Origin: Sipunculus nudus
Taxonomy: Eukaryota; Annelida; Sipuncula; Golfingiida; Sipunculidae
NCBI GenBank assembly: GCA_026874595.1
Contig: CM049308.1
Span: forward strand, 11,251,501-11,315,500
Direction: 5' to 3'
Length of the DNA: 64,000 nt
Shown piece after piece: positions 27,701 through 37,833 of this stretch. Position 1 is the first letter of the stretch; each line of letters opens with the position of its first letter. Made by a program: the position numbers and the translations under genes. The notes beneath the pieces are model-generated. The model had not been told where the DNA came from. It made no database searches and saw nothing but the letters and a program-made list of their open reading frames with translations.

Positions 27701-30700
27701 CAGGTGCAGGTCAAGAGTTAACTCAGTGCAGTAGCTTGAGGCAGCAATTTGTCACAGGTCACTTGGGGGCAACTGCCTTACTCACCTAAGCCTTGTCAGC
27801 CCAGTGCATCAAACTCTGGGGAAGTTTGATGTATTGGACTGATATTTTGACCTGTCTATGCGTCTTTTATGGTATTCTCATTTACAAGACAGGTGGTGCC
27901 ACGTTCATTGACTTTTACACAGTGTATGTGCCTGCTTATTTCTACAGAGGAATTGATATATCAGCCTGAAATTAGGCATATTTATACATATCAAATAGCT
28001 TTGTCGTATACAAGACTGGTGATGCCACCTACAATAATTTTTGCACAGTGTGTGTCCCTGCTTATTTCTCAGGAGGGGTTTGATATATCAGTCTGAAAAT
28101 TGGCATATGTGTATATCTCTGATAGCTTCTAAGTATACAAGACTGGTGGTGCCAGCTACAATCGTTTTTGTGTTGTGTGCACCCATGCCAGAATTTCAGC
28201 AGTGATGTTTGTGTAATTGTTTCTTATTCAAATGTTTAGTACTTGCATTGTTCATATACATGAAAAGTAATGGTCAAGCATTGAAGCATTATACCTGGTG
28301 TATTCCCACTGCACAGGTTCGCATTAGGCCTGTAGGCCTTGTTAGAATTATTTTTTTGTGCAAATTTTGTGCCAGTAAAAATACAAAGTATTGTTACATA
28401 CTGATTTTAACCTGTGCTGATATGATGCTCTAATCCATATTAATGTAACACGTTATTTAAAACTTGATCATATTCACAAATGGAACTATATACCTAACTT
28501 TATTATTACTTACTTAAATTGGTACTGTATTCTTGTAATAAAGATTGAAATATTCTAAGAGTTGTCCATATTTCCCAATGCTCTTGCAATAACATCCATG
28601 TCTATTTATATTTTGGTGAGAAAATAACAGATCTATACATATTTACCATCAGCTTAGCATTATATTGATTGTGTGTTTCAGGGAAATCCAGTTCTCCAGG
28701 GCACTCACAATGCAGCACGCCGCATCCTGGACGGACTGCACTTTCTGTCAGACACTGTGGTCAGTATGGGGGCGGGACCAGCCAAAGTTGTGGGCAACTG
28801 GGTCACTGACCAAATAGCTCCACCCTACTGGGTCCCCAACTCTGAAATCAAGGTAAATGCATATATTTCTTAAGATATGTAAAAGTTCATTTTAACTTGG
28901 GTCGTTATAACTTATGCCAGTGCCACACTTAGTCATCAGTAGTTAAAAACCATTGTTAACTCTACCACCAAATTTATTGAGGTCATATGTTCACTCCTGT
29001 TTGTCTGTTTGTCCTTACAATAGCTGCATAAATTCTCAATGAATATCAGTGAAACTTTGTAGAAGGAAGAGCCATGGGGCAAGGAATAATTTATTATATT
29101 TATTGGGCAGTCATCTTTATCTCCTTTGCTTTAACCATTGGTTTCACAACAAGGGCTGGCACCGGCTAAAGAATAGTAATAGCACCAAGGAGAGCATGGT
29201 TACACATTGTGCATCCAGCTCCACATTTCAAACCTGTGAACCCCTGCCTTCATTCAGTTTTCAAGTTTCATTGGTCTGATTACAATCCTTAGCCCTGTGC
29301 CAGCCCTGGTGTAGAAACCAAAAAAGAAACTTGCTACACAAGGCAGTGGTTAATGGAAAGAGGTGTTGATGAACTGTAATGTATAACAACTTCATAATGA
29401 GTGTATTAAAAGCTGTTTTAAATTCACAGTCATTAAAAGCATGAGTCTTACAGTTGTCTACTTATGAAAAACAAACAGTGAAACCTCAAAACAAGACATG
29501 AATAAAGTGGATAAAGTGGTCACATTTTCGAGGTGGTCATTTAAGGGAGGTCTGATATAAAGAGCAGAATAGAATTGGGACTGTGAAAAAGTGGTTAGTA
29601 TTTATAGGTGGTCACTTAACCGGCATGGCCAAAGGGGGAGGTTTTACTGTAGTATCATAGTTGTAACATAGGATGCCTCTTTTTGAAGAATAGATCTTTT
29701 CTTATTTTTTATTTTTTTGCTTATGAAATTAATTTATACAGCTTCCATTAAAAACTTTATAATCATTGAATTTGTACACAGGTCTGCACAAAATGCACAA
29801 AAGACTTGACAGTGGAGCAGATTCATCATTGTCGAAGATGTGGTCAGGGTTTCTGTGACGACTGCACTGCATACAAACGACCAGTCCCAGAGAGAGGCTG
29901 GGGTGAAGAACCAGTCCGGGTCTGCGAGGCATGCTACAATCAAAATATGACAGGTCAGTCAGAGTATATATCACTAACTTTAACTTGAAATAGCAGTCAA
30001 GACAATATAATTTAACCCAAATCATTTGTTAACAAATATACTAATATTGCTAAGTTTTTTTGTCATTTATTTATTTTCTTCACTGTTGGTATTTTCATTG
30101 TTTCAATATAAAAACAGTGTAAAATTACTGACTGAATATTATCCCCATTCCATAAAATACATGAATAGTTCAAGTAGGAAATTTACATTTCCTTATGTAG
30201 CAGAGTATTTCTATAACTGTGACATGTAATACAGTATCTGTTTTTCTTAATGATGATGTTACGTAATTAGTTTTCATCAATTTCAGATTCTAACGACAGT
30301 GACAGCGATGCTGCTCAGCTAAGGGCTCGTAAGGTCACAGAAGTCATCAGTACTGCCCTAGGGTCAGTGGCGTCGGCCATGGACTATCCTCTAGGTATGT
30401 ACTGTTATCAGGTTAAGGAAGGTTTAGACTGCTTAATTAATGGCTAAACATTCAGTAGAATATGTCATTTGGGCAAAATATTCATGTCTATATACAGTAT
30501 GGCATCATTTGTCAACTGATAGTGATGCAATGGGTAGTGTGCTAAACATGTGACTGCAGGGTTGTAGGTTTGCATCTCTGTCAGTCTGCTTTCTATGCTA
30601 AGACTCCTGGCCAAGGCCTTTACTTCATTAGCTCCAGTAATCATTTTTACTTATTTTGTATCTTATATAATTTATGCTCATAAACATTGCTGGTCAGTTT

Positions 30701-31310
30701 AAAATAGCAACAAAAAAACTCCTCATGTTAACAGCCAGACTGCAGCAAGAATTTTTCTTCTAAAATAGAAAAGCAAATTCTAGGCAAGTTTCAGAGACAA
30801 ATCAATATAATACAATACTGTTTTATTCATTTAAAATATATACTCTGTAACAGTTTTTTCCCTATTTCTAATTAGGTATTTAGGGCTTCATATCCAAATT
30901 CCCTTCAATACCTCAAAACAGAAAGATGCAGTTGTTTTATATTTTACATGTAACTGAAAAGCTGTATTTTATTTAGTACATGCAGTTATGGAGTGTTGTT
31001 TTGTTTTGAAGATTTAATTTTAAGGATTTGTAATATATTTCATTAGTATATTCCAAGAGTTGCATGTCATTTTGCAGATGTAATTAAGGATTCCTCCCGA
31101 CCAACATACTGGGTCCCAGACCATGAGATAAAGGAGTGCTGTGTGTGTAAGAGTCCGTTTGGTCCTAAGCTTCGTATTCACCACTGTCGTGCTTGTGGAC
31201 AAGGCGTCTGTGATGAGTGCTCGCCATCGCGGAGAGCTGTCAAGTCACGAGGGTGGGATCATCTAGTCAGAGTATGTAAAACCTGCAACCAGACAGACAG
31301 CGATCTGTGA
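8550..31310 (+). CDS. ZFYVE1: ZFYVE1 / DFCP1, tandem-FYVE omegasome protein (11 coding exons, 915 aa)
   Basis: DFCP1 binds PI3P through two FYVE fingers, marks omegasomes on the ER and lipid droplets, and has a nucleotide-hydrolysing P-loop domain (family knowledge). Exons: 8550-9470, 12740-13244, 14093-14304, 14955-15052, 20763-20871, 22416-22516, 23551-23668, 28682-28852, 29782-29953, 30287-30394 and 31078-31310; all GT-AG and frame-consistent. Domains: Cys/His-rich zinc fingers ~18-110; P-loop GNTGDGKS 333-340; DTEG 381-384; YRTRADRL 411-418 (human YRTHADRL); Cys-rich middle ~570-690; FYVE1 ~734-798; FYVE2 ~847-910; ending in TDSDL. Human ZFYVE1 is 777 residues; most of the excess is a ~145-residue insertion between the N-terminal fingers and the P-loop domain. 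The ATG at 8550 is the first in this frame and gives a family-like N-terminus. Confidence 0.95.
9471..12739. other. ZFYVE1 intron 1
   Basis: 3.3 kb of intron with a (CT)n tract just before the acceptor. I see no other gene or clear repeat; short frames such as those at 9903-10315 look like chance. Confidence 0.6.
12673..12714. repeat. (CT)n microsatellite at the ZFYVE1 intron 1 acceptor
   Basis: About 20 uninterrupted CT units end ~25 bp upstream of the AG at 12738-12739. The tract therefore extends the polypyrimidine region of this 3' splice site. Confidence 0.95.
12740..13244 (+). CDS. ZFYVE1: ZFYVE1 coding exon 2 (P-loop domain)
   Basis: 505 bp from TCATTTCAG| to GGTAAAG|GTAAGG, ending in phase 1. 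It carries VKVVSIFGNTGDGKSHTLN, IIIDTEGLLG, QRTRLLLKV and YRTRADRL, and ends CPAVIIFHETLHTDILGK, all close to human DFCP1. The last 54 bp and the donor are the first unit of a 78-bp tandem repeat. An open frame continues through the repeats to 13516, but family alignment supports the first donor. Confidence 0.93.
13191..13651 (+). repeat. 78-bp tandem repeat copying the end of ZFYVE1 exon 2 with its splice donor (~6 copies)
   Basis: Units start at 13191, 13269, 13347, 13425, 13502 and 13579. The first three spacings are exactly 78 bp, then 77 and 77. Each unit holds 54 nt of coding sequence, a donor and 24 nt of intron. The GTAAGG donors are intact at 13245, 13323, 13401 and 13633; unit 4 reads TTAAGG and unit 5 GTTAGG. 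78 bp is 26 codons, so the second and third donors would add 26 or 52 residues in frame. Confidence 0.95.
14093..14304 (+). CDS. ZFYVE1: ZFYVE1 coding exon 3
   Basis: 212 bp, TTATCCCACAG| to CTCAAG|GTAAAG. It joins in phase 1 to give GNATESPEVFLRRRFRDLG and then FSSIEYVGTRT and RTPGVVLQVLK; human has FSSIHYKGTRT and RHPGVIFKALK at the same place. Ends in phase 0. Confidence 0.93.
14955..15052 (+). CDS. ZFYVE1: ZFYVE1 coding exon 4
   Basis: 98 bp, TTTTTTGCAG| to TGTGG|GTGAGT. It encodes VLNTKFSGDIEKA and FPDQYFTCNAVCLSCG, the first Cys pairs of the middle zinc-binding region. Ends in phase 2. Confidence 0.92.
15737..18246 (+). repeat. Dispersed repeat of the AGCTCAGCTGA/GTCCGTC family (ZFYVE1 intron 4)
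   Basis: Begins TTTTTAGCTCAGCTGACT with the hairpin partner GTCATCTGAGCT, followed by GTCCGTGGTCCGTCCGTC. A plausible 3' end is AGCTGAGCGCCGTGACCCAT at 18219-18238, the same end sequence as the copy ending near 54062. The interior is unlike a coding element. A 54-bp direct duplication (17467-17520 and 17521-17573) sits inside. The outer limits are inferred from the shared ends. Confidence 0.5.
17467..17573. repeat. 54-bp direct tandem duplication
   Basis: Two nearly identical copies (CTGCTGTGTC(T)(C/A)GTGTGTACATAG and onward to AAATGAATATATT), differing at about one position. Close identity implies a recent event. Confidence 0.9.
18990..19340. repeat. Dispersed repeat, related to 63070-63540
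   Basis: Shared blocks in the same order: AATGGGCC, GATATC(A/T)G, AATCCCTTG(A/T)A, a GGGGCC/GGGCCC-CA(T)CAAAATAA block, GGCAAGTCA and CTGTTTGTCAACATTG. No coding potential seen. Confidence 0.5.
20452..20595. repeat. Dispersed repeat, related to 35086-35215
   Basis: Both copies share GG(A/T)TTTGGGTGTGGTCC-type sequence, TTTGCCAATACA, CTCTACAGAT/CTCTGCAGAT and GGATGCTGTC/GAATGCTGTC in the same order and spacing. Confidence 0.55.
20763..20871 (+). CDS. ZFYVE1: ZFYVE1 coding exon 5
   Basis: 109 bp, TATTTTCCAG| to TGTAAG|GTATGT. It encodes CRCSKTMNHGQDGIPHE and CKFQHQFDNKIFTCK; human has CKKSMNHGKEGVPHE and YSHQYDNRVYTCK. Phase 2 in, phase 0 out. Confidence 0.93.
21284..21990. repeat. Dispersed non-coding repeat, related to 62330-63055
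   Basis: Repeated phrases TCTCACC(A/T)AAGTTCGATTT, AATGAGGTCAGAGG, GGATTTTCATGAAACT and a GCACCATTTG(C/T)(A/G)GTGCTCTTGTT end are shared with 62330-63055. Short open frames in it have no protein character. Confidence 0.6.
22048..22215. repeat. MITE-like half element with an 18-bp internal tandem repeat
   Basis: Starts TAGTGGAACCTGTC, the terminal motif of the CAGTGAAACC elements at 29476, 33633 and 34413. It continues as about five 18-bp units of the form ACCACCTGTCTA(A/T)TAAG. No matching right end was found. Confidence 0.6.
22416..22516 (+). CDS. ZFYVE1: ZFYVE1 coding exon 6
   Basis: 101 bp, TTCTATTACAG| to TCTGG|GTAAGT. It encodes SCFESKGKEIMVLPKTCASS and then WLGLAKYAWSG; human has WMGLAKYAWSG. 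Ends in phase 2. Confidence 0.93.
22735..23075. repeat. Degenerate minisatellite (GGCCT/CTTGGAGGGCCATGACT units)
   Basis: Loose repeats of CAAGGCC(A/G)GTTTT followed by GACTCGG(T/C)CT, TTGGAGGGCCATGACT and similar, within ZFYVE1 intron 6. Units vary in length. Confidence 0.55.
23551..23668 (+). CDS. ZFYVE1: ZFYVE1 coding exon 7
   Basis: 118 bp, TTTTCTTCAG| to CCAGGG|GTAAGG. It encodes YVLECPQCGIIYRSRQFWYG and then NQDPVKSVVRTEIRHVWPG, nearly identical to the human segment; CxxC of the middle zinc-binding region. Phase 0 out. Confidence 0.94.
23814..23840. repeat. (CCG)n trinucleotide repeat
   Basis: About nine GCC/CCG units in ZFYVE1 intron 7. The poly-Ala and poly-Pro frames it opens are artefacts. 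Confidence 0.9.
23841..25390. repeat. Degenerate ~300-470-bp tandem repeats with GTGACCTTGACCTTGAAT and GGTGGCGCCACC blocks
   Basis: AGATTTCTTT(A/C)AT-TTATGCAT(G)TA recurs at ~24199, 24519, 24822 and 25292. Most units also hold CTTTGACCTTGAATATT(A/C)CC-type sequence and CATGAATATCTTAAAAAG. The exact 12-bp palindrome GGTGGCGCCACC is at 24415-24426, with a variant at ~24089. No coding potential. Confidence 0.65.
25896..26770. repeat. Related dispersed repeat beginning TTTTTAGCGAACCTGTGAGC
   Basis: The start has an AGC...GAGCTTATGCGATG layout followed by GTCGTCCGTCGTGCGTCGTC, a variant of the family at 49881. It contains GGTGGCGCCACC at 26359-26370 and repeated 'CAAATTnTTnAA, TCGCACA, AATGATCC' phrases. 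The right limit is uncertain. Confidence 0.5.
27490..27735. repeat. Short tandem phrases (AGGTCAAGAGTTCACTCAGT)
   Basis: AGGTCAA(G/A)(A/T)GTT(C/A)ACTCAGT recurs four times, and TATTTATAGCTTTGGCAGAC twice, in ZFYVE1 intron 7. The repeats are local and degenerate. Confidence 0.6.
27885..28165. repeat. ~126-bp tandem repeat, ~2.3 copies, with GGTGGTGCCA palindrome variant
   Basis: ACAAGAC(A/T)GGTG(G/A)TGCCA starts units at about 27886, 28011 and 28138. The units share CACAGTGT(A/G)TGT, CTGCTTATTTCT and TTGATATATCAG. Confidence 0.75.
28682..28852 (+). CDS. ZFYVE1: ZFYVE1 coding exon 8
   Basis: 171 bp, TGTGTTTCAG| to ATCAAG|GTAAAT, phase 0 at both ends. It encodes NAARRILDGLHFLSDTV and NWVTDQIAPPYWVPNSEIK. 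The last residues open FYVE1, where the usual WxxD motif reads WVPN. Confidence 0.94.
29476..29649. mobile_element. MITE-like element, CAGTGAAACCTC ... GAGGTTTTACTG
   Basis: 174 bp with short inverted ends in ZFYVE1 intron 8. The interior repeats GTGGTCA(C/T) phrases. I associate this end sequence with pogo/Tigger-type Tc1/mariner elements; a TA target duplication is not clear here (AA left, TA right). Confidence 0.6.
29782..29953 (+). CDS. ZFYVE1: ZFYVE1 coding exon 9 (FYVE domain 1)
   Basis: 172 bp, TTTGTACACAG| to ATGACAG|GTCAGT, phase 1 out. It holds eight zinc ligands: VCTKC, HHCRRCGQGFCDDC, then RVCEACYN. The basic FYVE signature R(R/K)HHCRxCG reads QIHHCRRCG here, so the leading basic residues are partly lost, as in vertebrate DFCP1 (TKHHCRACG). 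RPVPERGWG is conserved. Confidence 0.95.
30287..30394 (+). CDS. ZFYVE1: ZFYVE1 coding exon 10 (linker between FYVE domains)
   Basis: 108 bp, ATCAATTTCAG| to CCTCTAG|GTATGT, phase 1 at both ends. It encodes DSNDSDSDAAQLRARKVTEV and then ALGSVASAMDYPL. It corresponds to the human linker (LIARKVGEAVQNTLGAVVTA, then IDIPLG). Confidence 0.92.
30525..30660 (+). repeat. Degraded tRNA-derived SINE remnant
   Basis: GATGCAATGGGTAGTGTGCT resembles an A-box region and GGTTGTAGGTTTGCATCTC a decayed B box. GGCCAAGGCCTTTACTTCAT with TAGCTCC is the downstream phrase common to such SINEs. No target duplication found; it lies in ZFYVE1 intron 10. Confidence 0.4.
31078..31310 (+). CDS. ZFYVE1: ZFYVE1 coding exon 11 (FYVE domain 2 and stop)
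   Basis: 233 bp from CATTTTGCAG| to TGA at 31308-31310. It encodes YWVPDHEIKECCVCKSPFG, LRIHHCRACGQGVCDEC, RRAVKSRGWDHLVRVCKTC and ends TDSDL. The WxxD (WVPD), HHCRxCG and RVC motifs are all present, so this FYVE domain is the more canonical of the two. Confidence 0.96.
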
Positions 31311-32330
31311 TAAGTGGAGGCACTGTAGGAAAAGATCTCCCACCAGGGGTCACTGTTGTTCTTGATTATCTCTGTGAGGATGCTTCCGTGTTTGTATAAT
31401 TCTTATGTCTAGACATCATTTGTGTGGTCATGCTTTTGTAATAATAACCTGTGAACAGTAAAGCATGTCATTGAAACTACTTTTATAATCTTCCATTAAT
31501 AATCAACCCTCTCTCTTGACACTGTTCTACTTACTAAAACAAAGCAACTACAGGACCAAATACTGTCATGATAGCTGAGTTATGTTAGCTGAGGGTTTAT
31601 GTTTGTCTGGGGTAAGTTGTTTATCTGTTTGTGTGTTAGCAGCATTACTCAAAAAGTTATTAACAGATTTTGATGACATTTTCTGGATAGCTCCGCATTG
31701 ATACAAGGAACAATTAATTACATTTTGGGGTTGATCCATTTCCAGGAATTTTTAAGGAAAAATGCTGCATTTCTGACAATGCCATTGGGGGGGGGGGGAA
31801 TGACCTGCCTTGGTGGAGTTCTGTACTCCTCTGAGTGCAAATTTCTAGTTGTAACTTGGCTTTCTTTGTTTAAGATGGTGGTGGTAGTTGCATATTAAAG
31901 ATGTTTAGATTAATGCAAGTGACCTCAGCATGGGACTAGAAAATATCTTCATTAGCAGGAAAAGAAGAAAATACTTTAGTTACTAAAAGTATTTATTAAT
32001 AAATGGCCCATTTTTGTATTAGATCATGTAAAAAAAAGTAATCATTGTCAGCTCTCTCCTAAAGCAACTAAATTAGAATGCATACATTACATGTACACGT
32101 GTATAAAATAGAGCACCAAAGCTATTTATTTATTTGTATATTTAAAAAAAGAGTTATTTGAATTGTAACATTCTTGAAATAATAACAGATCATGCCTGTA
32201 CCTATTTTATTTGTCAATCCAGGGGCTGACTTTTCAGTGAAGGAAGATTGTCATAATTTACTAACTAATACATGAAAAAGTGATACATTTTAATTTATAT
32301 TGAGTAATAAATAAAATGATACACTTTGGT
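31311..32330 (+). other. ZFYVE1 3' UTR and candidate poly(A) signals
   Basis: AT-rich sequence after the stop. Overlapping AATAAA hexamers occur at 32306-32311 and 32310-32315. Which signal is used cannot be decided from sequence. A poly-G run lies near 31788-31798. Confidence 0.35.
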
Positions 32331-33632
32331 CTCGTTGATATTAGTTCTTGTGGTTAAGTGCTAGACTCGGAAAGCAGTATTTAGCAGCACTATATGTGTA
32401 TTGCATCCTTTATTCCGTCTATACATTCACGTAAAATGACATTGCAATGTCTAAATTTACATGCAAACAAGTGCAAATGAACATGGGTACACATACATGT
32501 CGTGTTTACATACTGTAAGTCTGATCATAGGACCATTTGAAATTTATTGTTTGTTTTCAAACTAACTCTTAAATATTTGTTCCAAATACATGAACTGTAT
32601 ACAAATAAGAGGTAATTAAAATGACAAGCCCTATGCAAAAACAGTATACAAATTATAATTATATATGTAAAGATGATAAATGTCAATGCAACCTGGTGGA
32701 AATTATGCATACCGGTATTATTATTATTATAAATGGGAATAACATTTGTGCTCAGTAAGTGGAGATTTCTGTTCCGTTAAATATACAGATTGTAAATTAC
32801 CCATATTAAAATTCTTTGAACCTAAGTTTATGTATTTAAGTTGGATTATGTATTCAGCTCTCAGCACAGTTATTTTTATAGATATAAATTGGTTACTATG
32901 CACAGTATACAAAACTTTATAATAGCTACCCATCTCATATGACCACTTCACTATAATGACCATCAGTTATGGTACCAGTTGTCTAACATGAAGCACCTTT
33001 TTAACATCACCACTGTGACAGTCCTAGTGGTCACATTAGTGGAACCTTTCTGTATTTACTGTGCAAAGAGCTACAGACAGCAAACATTGCATGTATATAC
33101 AAAGCTAATATACAAATAACAGGTGTTGGGGTTTTATCAATGAAATTTATAAACAGTTTATTTAAAAATTATTTGTAATTGAAATAATACATGTCTATTG
33201 ATCCAGTAAATTCTGGGTAGATAGTCCATGTTGTTTGTCTTCTAATTGTAATAATTCATTTTTAAAATGTGGTAAAAGGGTGTTGTTTCATCCATTGCTT
33301 AAAACTGCTTTTTGATAACATAACTTTACTGGTTCATACTAAAGTATCAATGTTATTTGTACAAAGTCTAGCGTTAATACTTATGCCTAGCTTATAAATA
33401 ATCTTGTACAGTGATTCTTGAGAAAGACTTGTCATATGCAGCAGTCTCTCCTATATATCTGTGCAGAGGTTTTGTTTAACTAAATGTGATTGTTATCAAA
33501 AAAGGTCAAGATTAATTTTATTTTGGTTATTTTTGTATCACAAAAATAATGCTTAGGGGGTTCTTGGTTAGTGATAAAAGATAGGCCTGGTGTAATTTAT
33601 CACATTCCAGTGTGAGTTGAGTAACTATTTTA
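32331..33632. other. Intergenic, no feature seen
   Basis: AT-rich sequence with only chance short frames. Confidence 0.5.
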
Positions 33633-33950
<318 letters not shown>

Positions 33951-34097
33951 GCTTTTGGAATGGATATTATTATAGCTCAATGATGACAGTGTCTATAGTA
34001 GGTTCTTTTCCATGCTTGAAGATGAAGGTTGCACAATTTAGAGCACACACAAAAAACACACACACAAGCACAATGTACCCCTGTGAGCAGATCCATG

Positions 34098-34395
34098 GCC
34101 CAGTTTCAGTAAGAATGGTATGGCTTAAGTCATATGTTACAAAATGTTTCCCAAGTCATCTGACGTAAGACCAAGTTAAGTCAGTTTCAGTTAATGCGAT
34201 TTAGCTAAGCTGGTCAGAACCTTGGAAATCCCCTTGCACAAAGTTAAGCCTCCTCAGTGCAGGCTTAGCATTTCAGCCCCCCAGGTGACTTAAGTCACTA
34301 AAGTTATTTTTTTAAAACTGACTTAAAATTCGACAAAAGTTACATAAGTCAAAAACGCAGAATAACAGGCTTAAGTCAGTTCACTGAAATTGGGC
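34098..34395. mobile_element. MITE-like inverted-repeat element with possible 5-bp target duplication
   Basis: Starts GCCCAGTTTCAGTAA and ends TTCACTGAAATTGGGC. CCATG lies at both flanks (34093-34097 and 34396-34400). The interior has repeated TTAAGTCA phrases. The ends match imperfectly, so the limits are approximate. Confidence 0.6.
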
Positions 34396-34412
34396 CCATG
34401 TATATCAAGCTA

Positions 34413-34572
34413 CAGTGAAACCTGTGTTATGAGTCCACCAAGGGAACTGACCAAAAGTGGTCTTAAATCATAGGTAGACTAATTAGACAGGTCAGATATA
34501 ACCCATGTGAATGCTTCAGCTCACCCAAGGGTGGTCTTAATGGAAAGGTGGTCTTTCAGACAGGTTTCACTG
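34413..34572. mobile_element. MITE-like element, CAGTGAAACCTGTG ... CAGGTTTCACTG
   Basis: 160 bp with inverted ends, flanked by TA on the left and TG on the right. Same family as 29476-29649, with interior GTGGTCTTA phrases. Confidence 0.7.
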
Positions 34573-35085
34573 TGAATATTTGCACAGTTAGGAATATGTA
34601 CACAAGTTTGCCTGTGTTGAAAATACAAAACACATTCTTGTATAATACATAAAGTACAAATTTACAAAATGAAACACTGGGCATATGACACAAATTCAAG
34701 AATGACCAAATTAATAAAAATTGTTACTTGTTTCAATAAGCTGCAAGTGACATGTCCTACATGTTATAAGACTTCAGATTTGTATCAGGTACTCTGAAAT
34801 AGTGTTCTGGAATGTTTTGGTGCTTTCACTGTAAAATATATTATCACAATGAAATAATGGGATCTTAATTTTTACTGAAAAAAAATTAATGGAGATGAAG
34901 AAAAAAGTGTTTAATTTTAATTAAATTTGTGATATACTTCCTGTTTGTTGCTCATGGTCATATATATGGTCATGGGATATTTTTGTGATGTAATTTATAT
35001 ATCTGTATAAGATATCTGCTGGTCTGCTTCACTGATGGTCCCCTTCACTCTCAAGCAGAGACTGCGTACATCCTACTATAATTTA

Positions 35086-35215
35086 AGGATTTGGGTGTGG
35101 TCCATAAAAGTGTTATTCCCCTTTAGGCTTTGCCAATACATATCCTATTACCACCAGAATCTCTCTGCAGATAGATTTGCACCTGGATGCTGTCCTTAAA
35201 GGACTTTTCCCCTAG
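35086..35215. repeat. Dispersed repeat, second copy of 20452-20595
   Basis: Shares TTTGGGTGTGGTCC, GCTTTGCCAATACA and GGATGCTGTCCTT with the copy in ZFYVE1 intron 4. Confidence 0.55.
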
Positions 35216-35981
35216 ATCCACTTCTGATCACCTGTCTTAAACAATAACTGTAGAAGTTATGTAAACCAGGGGGATTTTGACAGTAGAGGGATTAAAATAT
35301 CATGCATACAGTCAAATGCACATGTATACTTTAAACCATCCAGACATGCTTCATTTTGCTAGCTTCCAGATGCCGATATGCACATATATGCACCAATTTA
35401 TCCTGCAACTACAGTTATTTCTGCAAAGATACAAAATTTGAGTATTCATCAATTACACATTGCAAGCTGTTTGTATGGACATGTGATGACAGGTCACTGC
35501 ACAGCAGGCTGGGAAGTCGAGCTTGATTGTTGTGTGGCCTCAGATGACATGCAAAATTCCCTCCTTCACCATCTGATGAAGTAATAAGAACTATTTTACC
35601 TGAAATGTTAAATTAAGTTACAGCATTACATTTGGTCTCTTTCTCCTTTATATGCACTTCATTGCTTAATTTCAGTTTCACACTCTTTGAGTTTGCCATT
35701 CATTAAGTCTGAACAGTGTACCTGTGTTCTGGATTTGACTTGCAGTATAAATCCAACATTTATTACACAATATTAATAAATCAGATCATGGTTTGAACAT
35801 GCTATTTCTTTAAGTTATTTAAGTTTCAATGATAATATCATAGAAATTAAACAAATGTGAACAGAAGCATATTAATATATGAAAGCAGATTATTAAGAAA
35901 GTTGCATTAAGTGTTGTACATAATAAAATTTGGCAAAGATGAAGGTTGATGATTTGTATAAAATAATGTTATAGGTCAAAG

Positions 35982-36090
35982 GTGACATTTTCTATGTTTT
36001 AATGGTACAGGAGAAAGGTGACATTTTTCATGTTATTATGGTTTAGGAGAAAGGTGACATTTTTCATGTTATTATGGTTTAGGAGAAAGG
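35982..36090. repeat. 36-bp tandem repeat, three copies
   Basis: GGTGACATTTTTCATGTTAT and the following TATGGTTTAGGAGAAA repeat three times. The last two copies are essentially identical; the first has several differences. Confidence 0.9.
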
Positions 36091-37020
36091 GGTCTTTCTT
36101 GCCTTTTCTGCACTTGTAAAGGTATGGTTTTGTCCAGGTAAGGTTGTCATACATAAGGCTGGCTCCATCATCTTTTTTCATCCCCATCCTGCCTTTTTAA
36201 CCAGGCAGTGCCTGATTGTTGAGAGAAAGAAAAGTCTCTCTTATGAGATAAACTGCAAACCACATGTAAACTTGGGGAAATTAATTTCTGAAGCTTCATT
36301 GATTAAAAAATTACAGGACTGTAATACATCATTACTGTCTCATAAAATGAACACCAGGTTGTGCATGTTTTATATCTGAAGAATATATGAAATTTCTGAG
36401 TTAATCGTATATTGGGCCCCTTGTTAAGAATACAGATGAAAAGGTTTTCACACAGAGTGTATTATAGATACTGCATAAACAAATCCTGCATACTAGTAAT
36501 AGAAACTATTGACTCAGGGATGTTAATTTGTAATTGTAATTTCATCAGTGATGTTCAGCACAACATAACTTAAATAATGATTATTGTCAGTATGTCATTT
36601 CCTACTATATACTAGGTTAGTAACAGTGCACTTTCTTTTCAATTTATAAACTTGTAGAGATGTTAAGCACCATTCTGTGTTATAAGATAATAAGTGTCTT
36701 CTTTTCCTGTGTATTTGGATAACTTTAATAAAAAGTTTAGATCTTTGTTGAATAAACTCATCTGTGCAGAAAATTGAAGGTAACAAACTATGATATAGTT
36801 GAGATATTCTCTTGCCTTATCTGTTTCAATTCCTGCAGTTTAATGGTTAACCAGGACTTGTCTGCTGGGGTTATGGGTTACAATGGAGGAAAGCTGGCCC
36901 TGTTAATGTGATTTAGGAGAAAAAAATGTTGAAGGTAAAGCAAAATTATCGTCAGCTCTTTAGGTTTATGTAAACTTGCTTTCATGTTTGTACATAAGCA
37001 TGAATGTAATATTTAGTAAT

Positions 37021-37061
<41 letters not shown>

Positions 37062-37793
37062 TACAGAGCTGTACCTGTTTCTGTGGCAAATTGGATTTCA
37101 GCTTTCCTAAACATGCATATTTAAACATATATCTACATTAGTAATAAATAATATATAAGAAATTGCGTTTTGATTTACAAAATCAGTGATCCGAGTAAGT
37201 ATGTTTATGTATGTTAATGTATGTTAAGGATTTTAATAACAAGGTCATGCCAAGGTCCTAGGGTTTCTCCTTTTTAGTTTGAAGTTCATGTGTGTGGTGT
37301 TAAAGGGTTAAATAAGTTAAAGATTCAAGTCTAACAAAACTCCAGTAGAAGCGGGAAAAAAATCACAGCATGGGGTTTCCTTTAATGTATCATTATATTA
37401 AATTAATAATATATTATTTATATTATATATAATTATATTAAAAGGTAAGATATAATTATATAATATATATTATACAAAGATAAATTCAAGCCTGAATAAA
37501 AATCCATATGGTTTATTTAGTAAATACAAAAAGAGCATTCAAACATAAGAATAATTCCGTTCTGGATATACACATATATGAATTTTATATACACATAAAA
37601 TCTTGATTTTATAACCTAATTGTATACACATCTATTACTGACAAATCAGTTTATAAATTCATTAACTTACAAATATACCATATCTCAAGTTGCCTAGACT
37701 ATGAATTTACCCACTTGAGTATTTCATCACTGAAGGAAAAGCCCTACAATATAATACCTGCTGACAAAGTGACCATGTACCTACTAGAAATTG

Positions 37794-37833
<40 letters not shown>

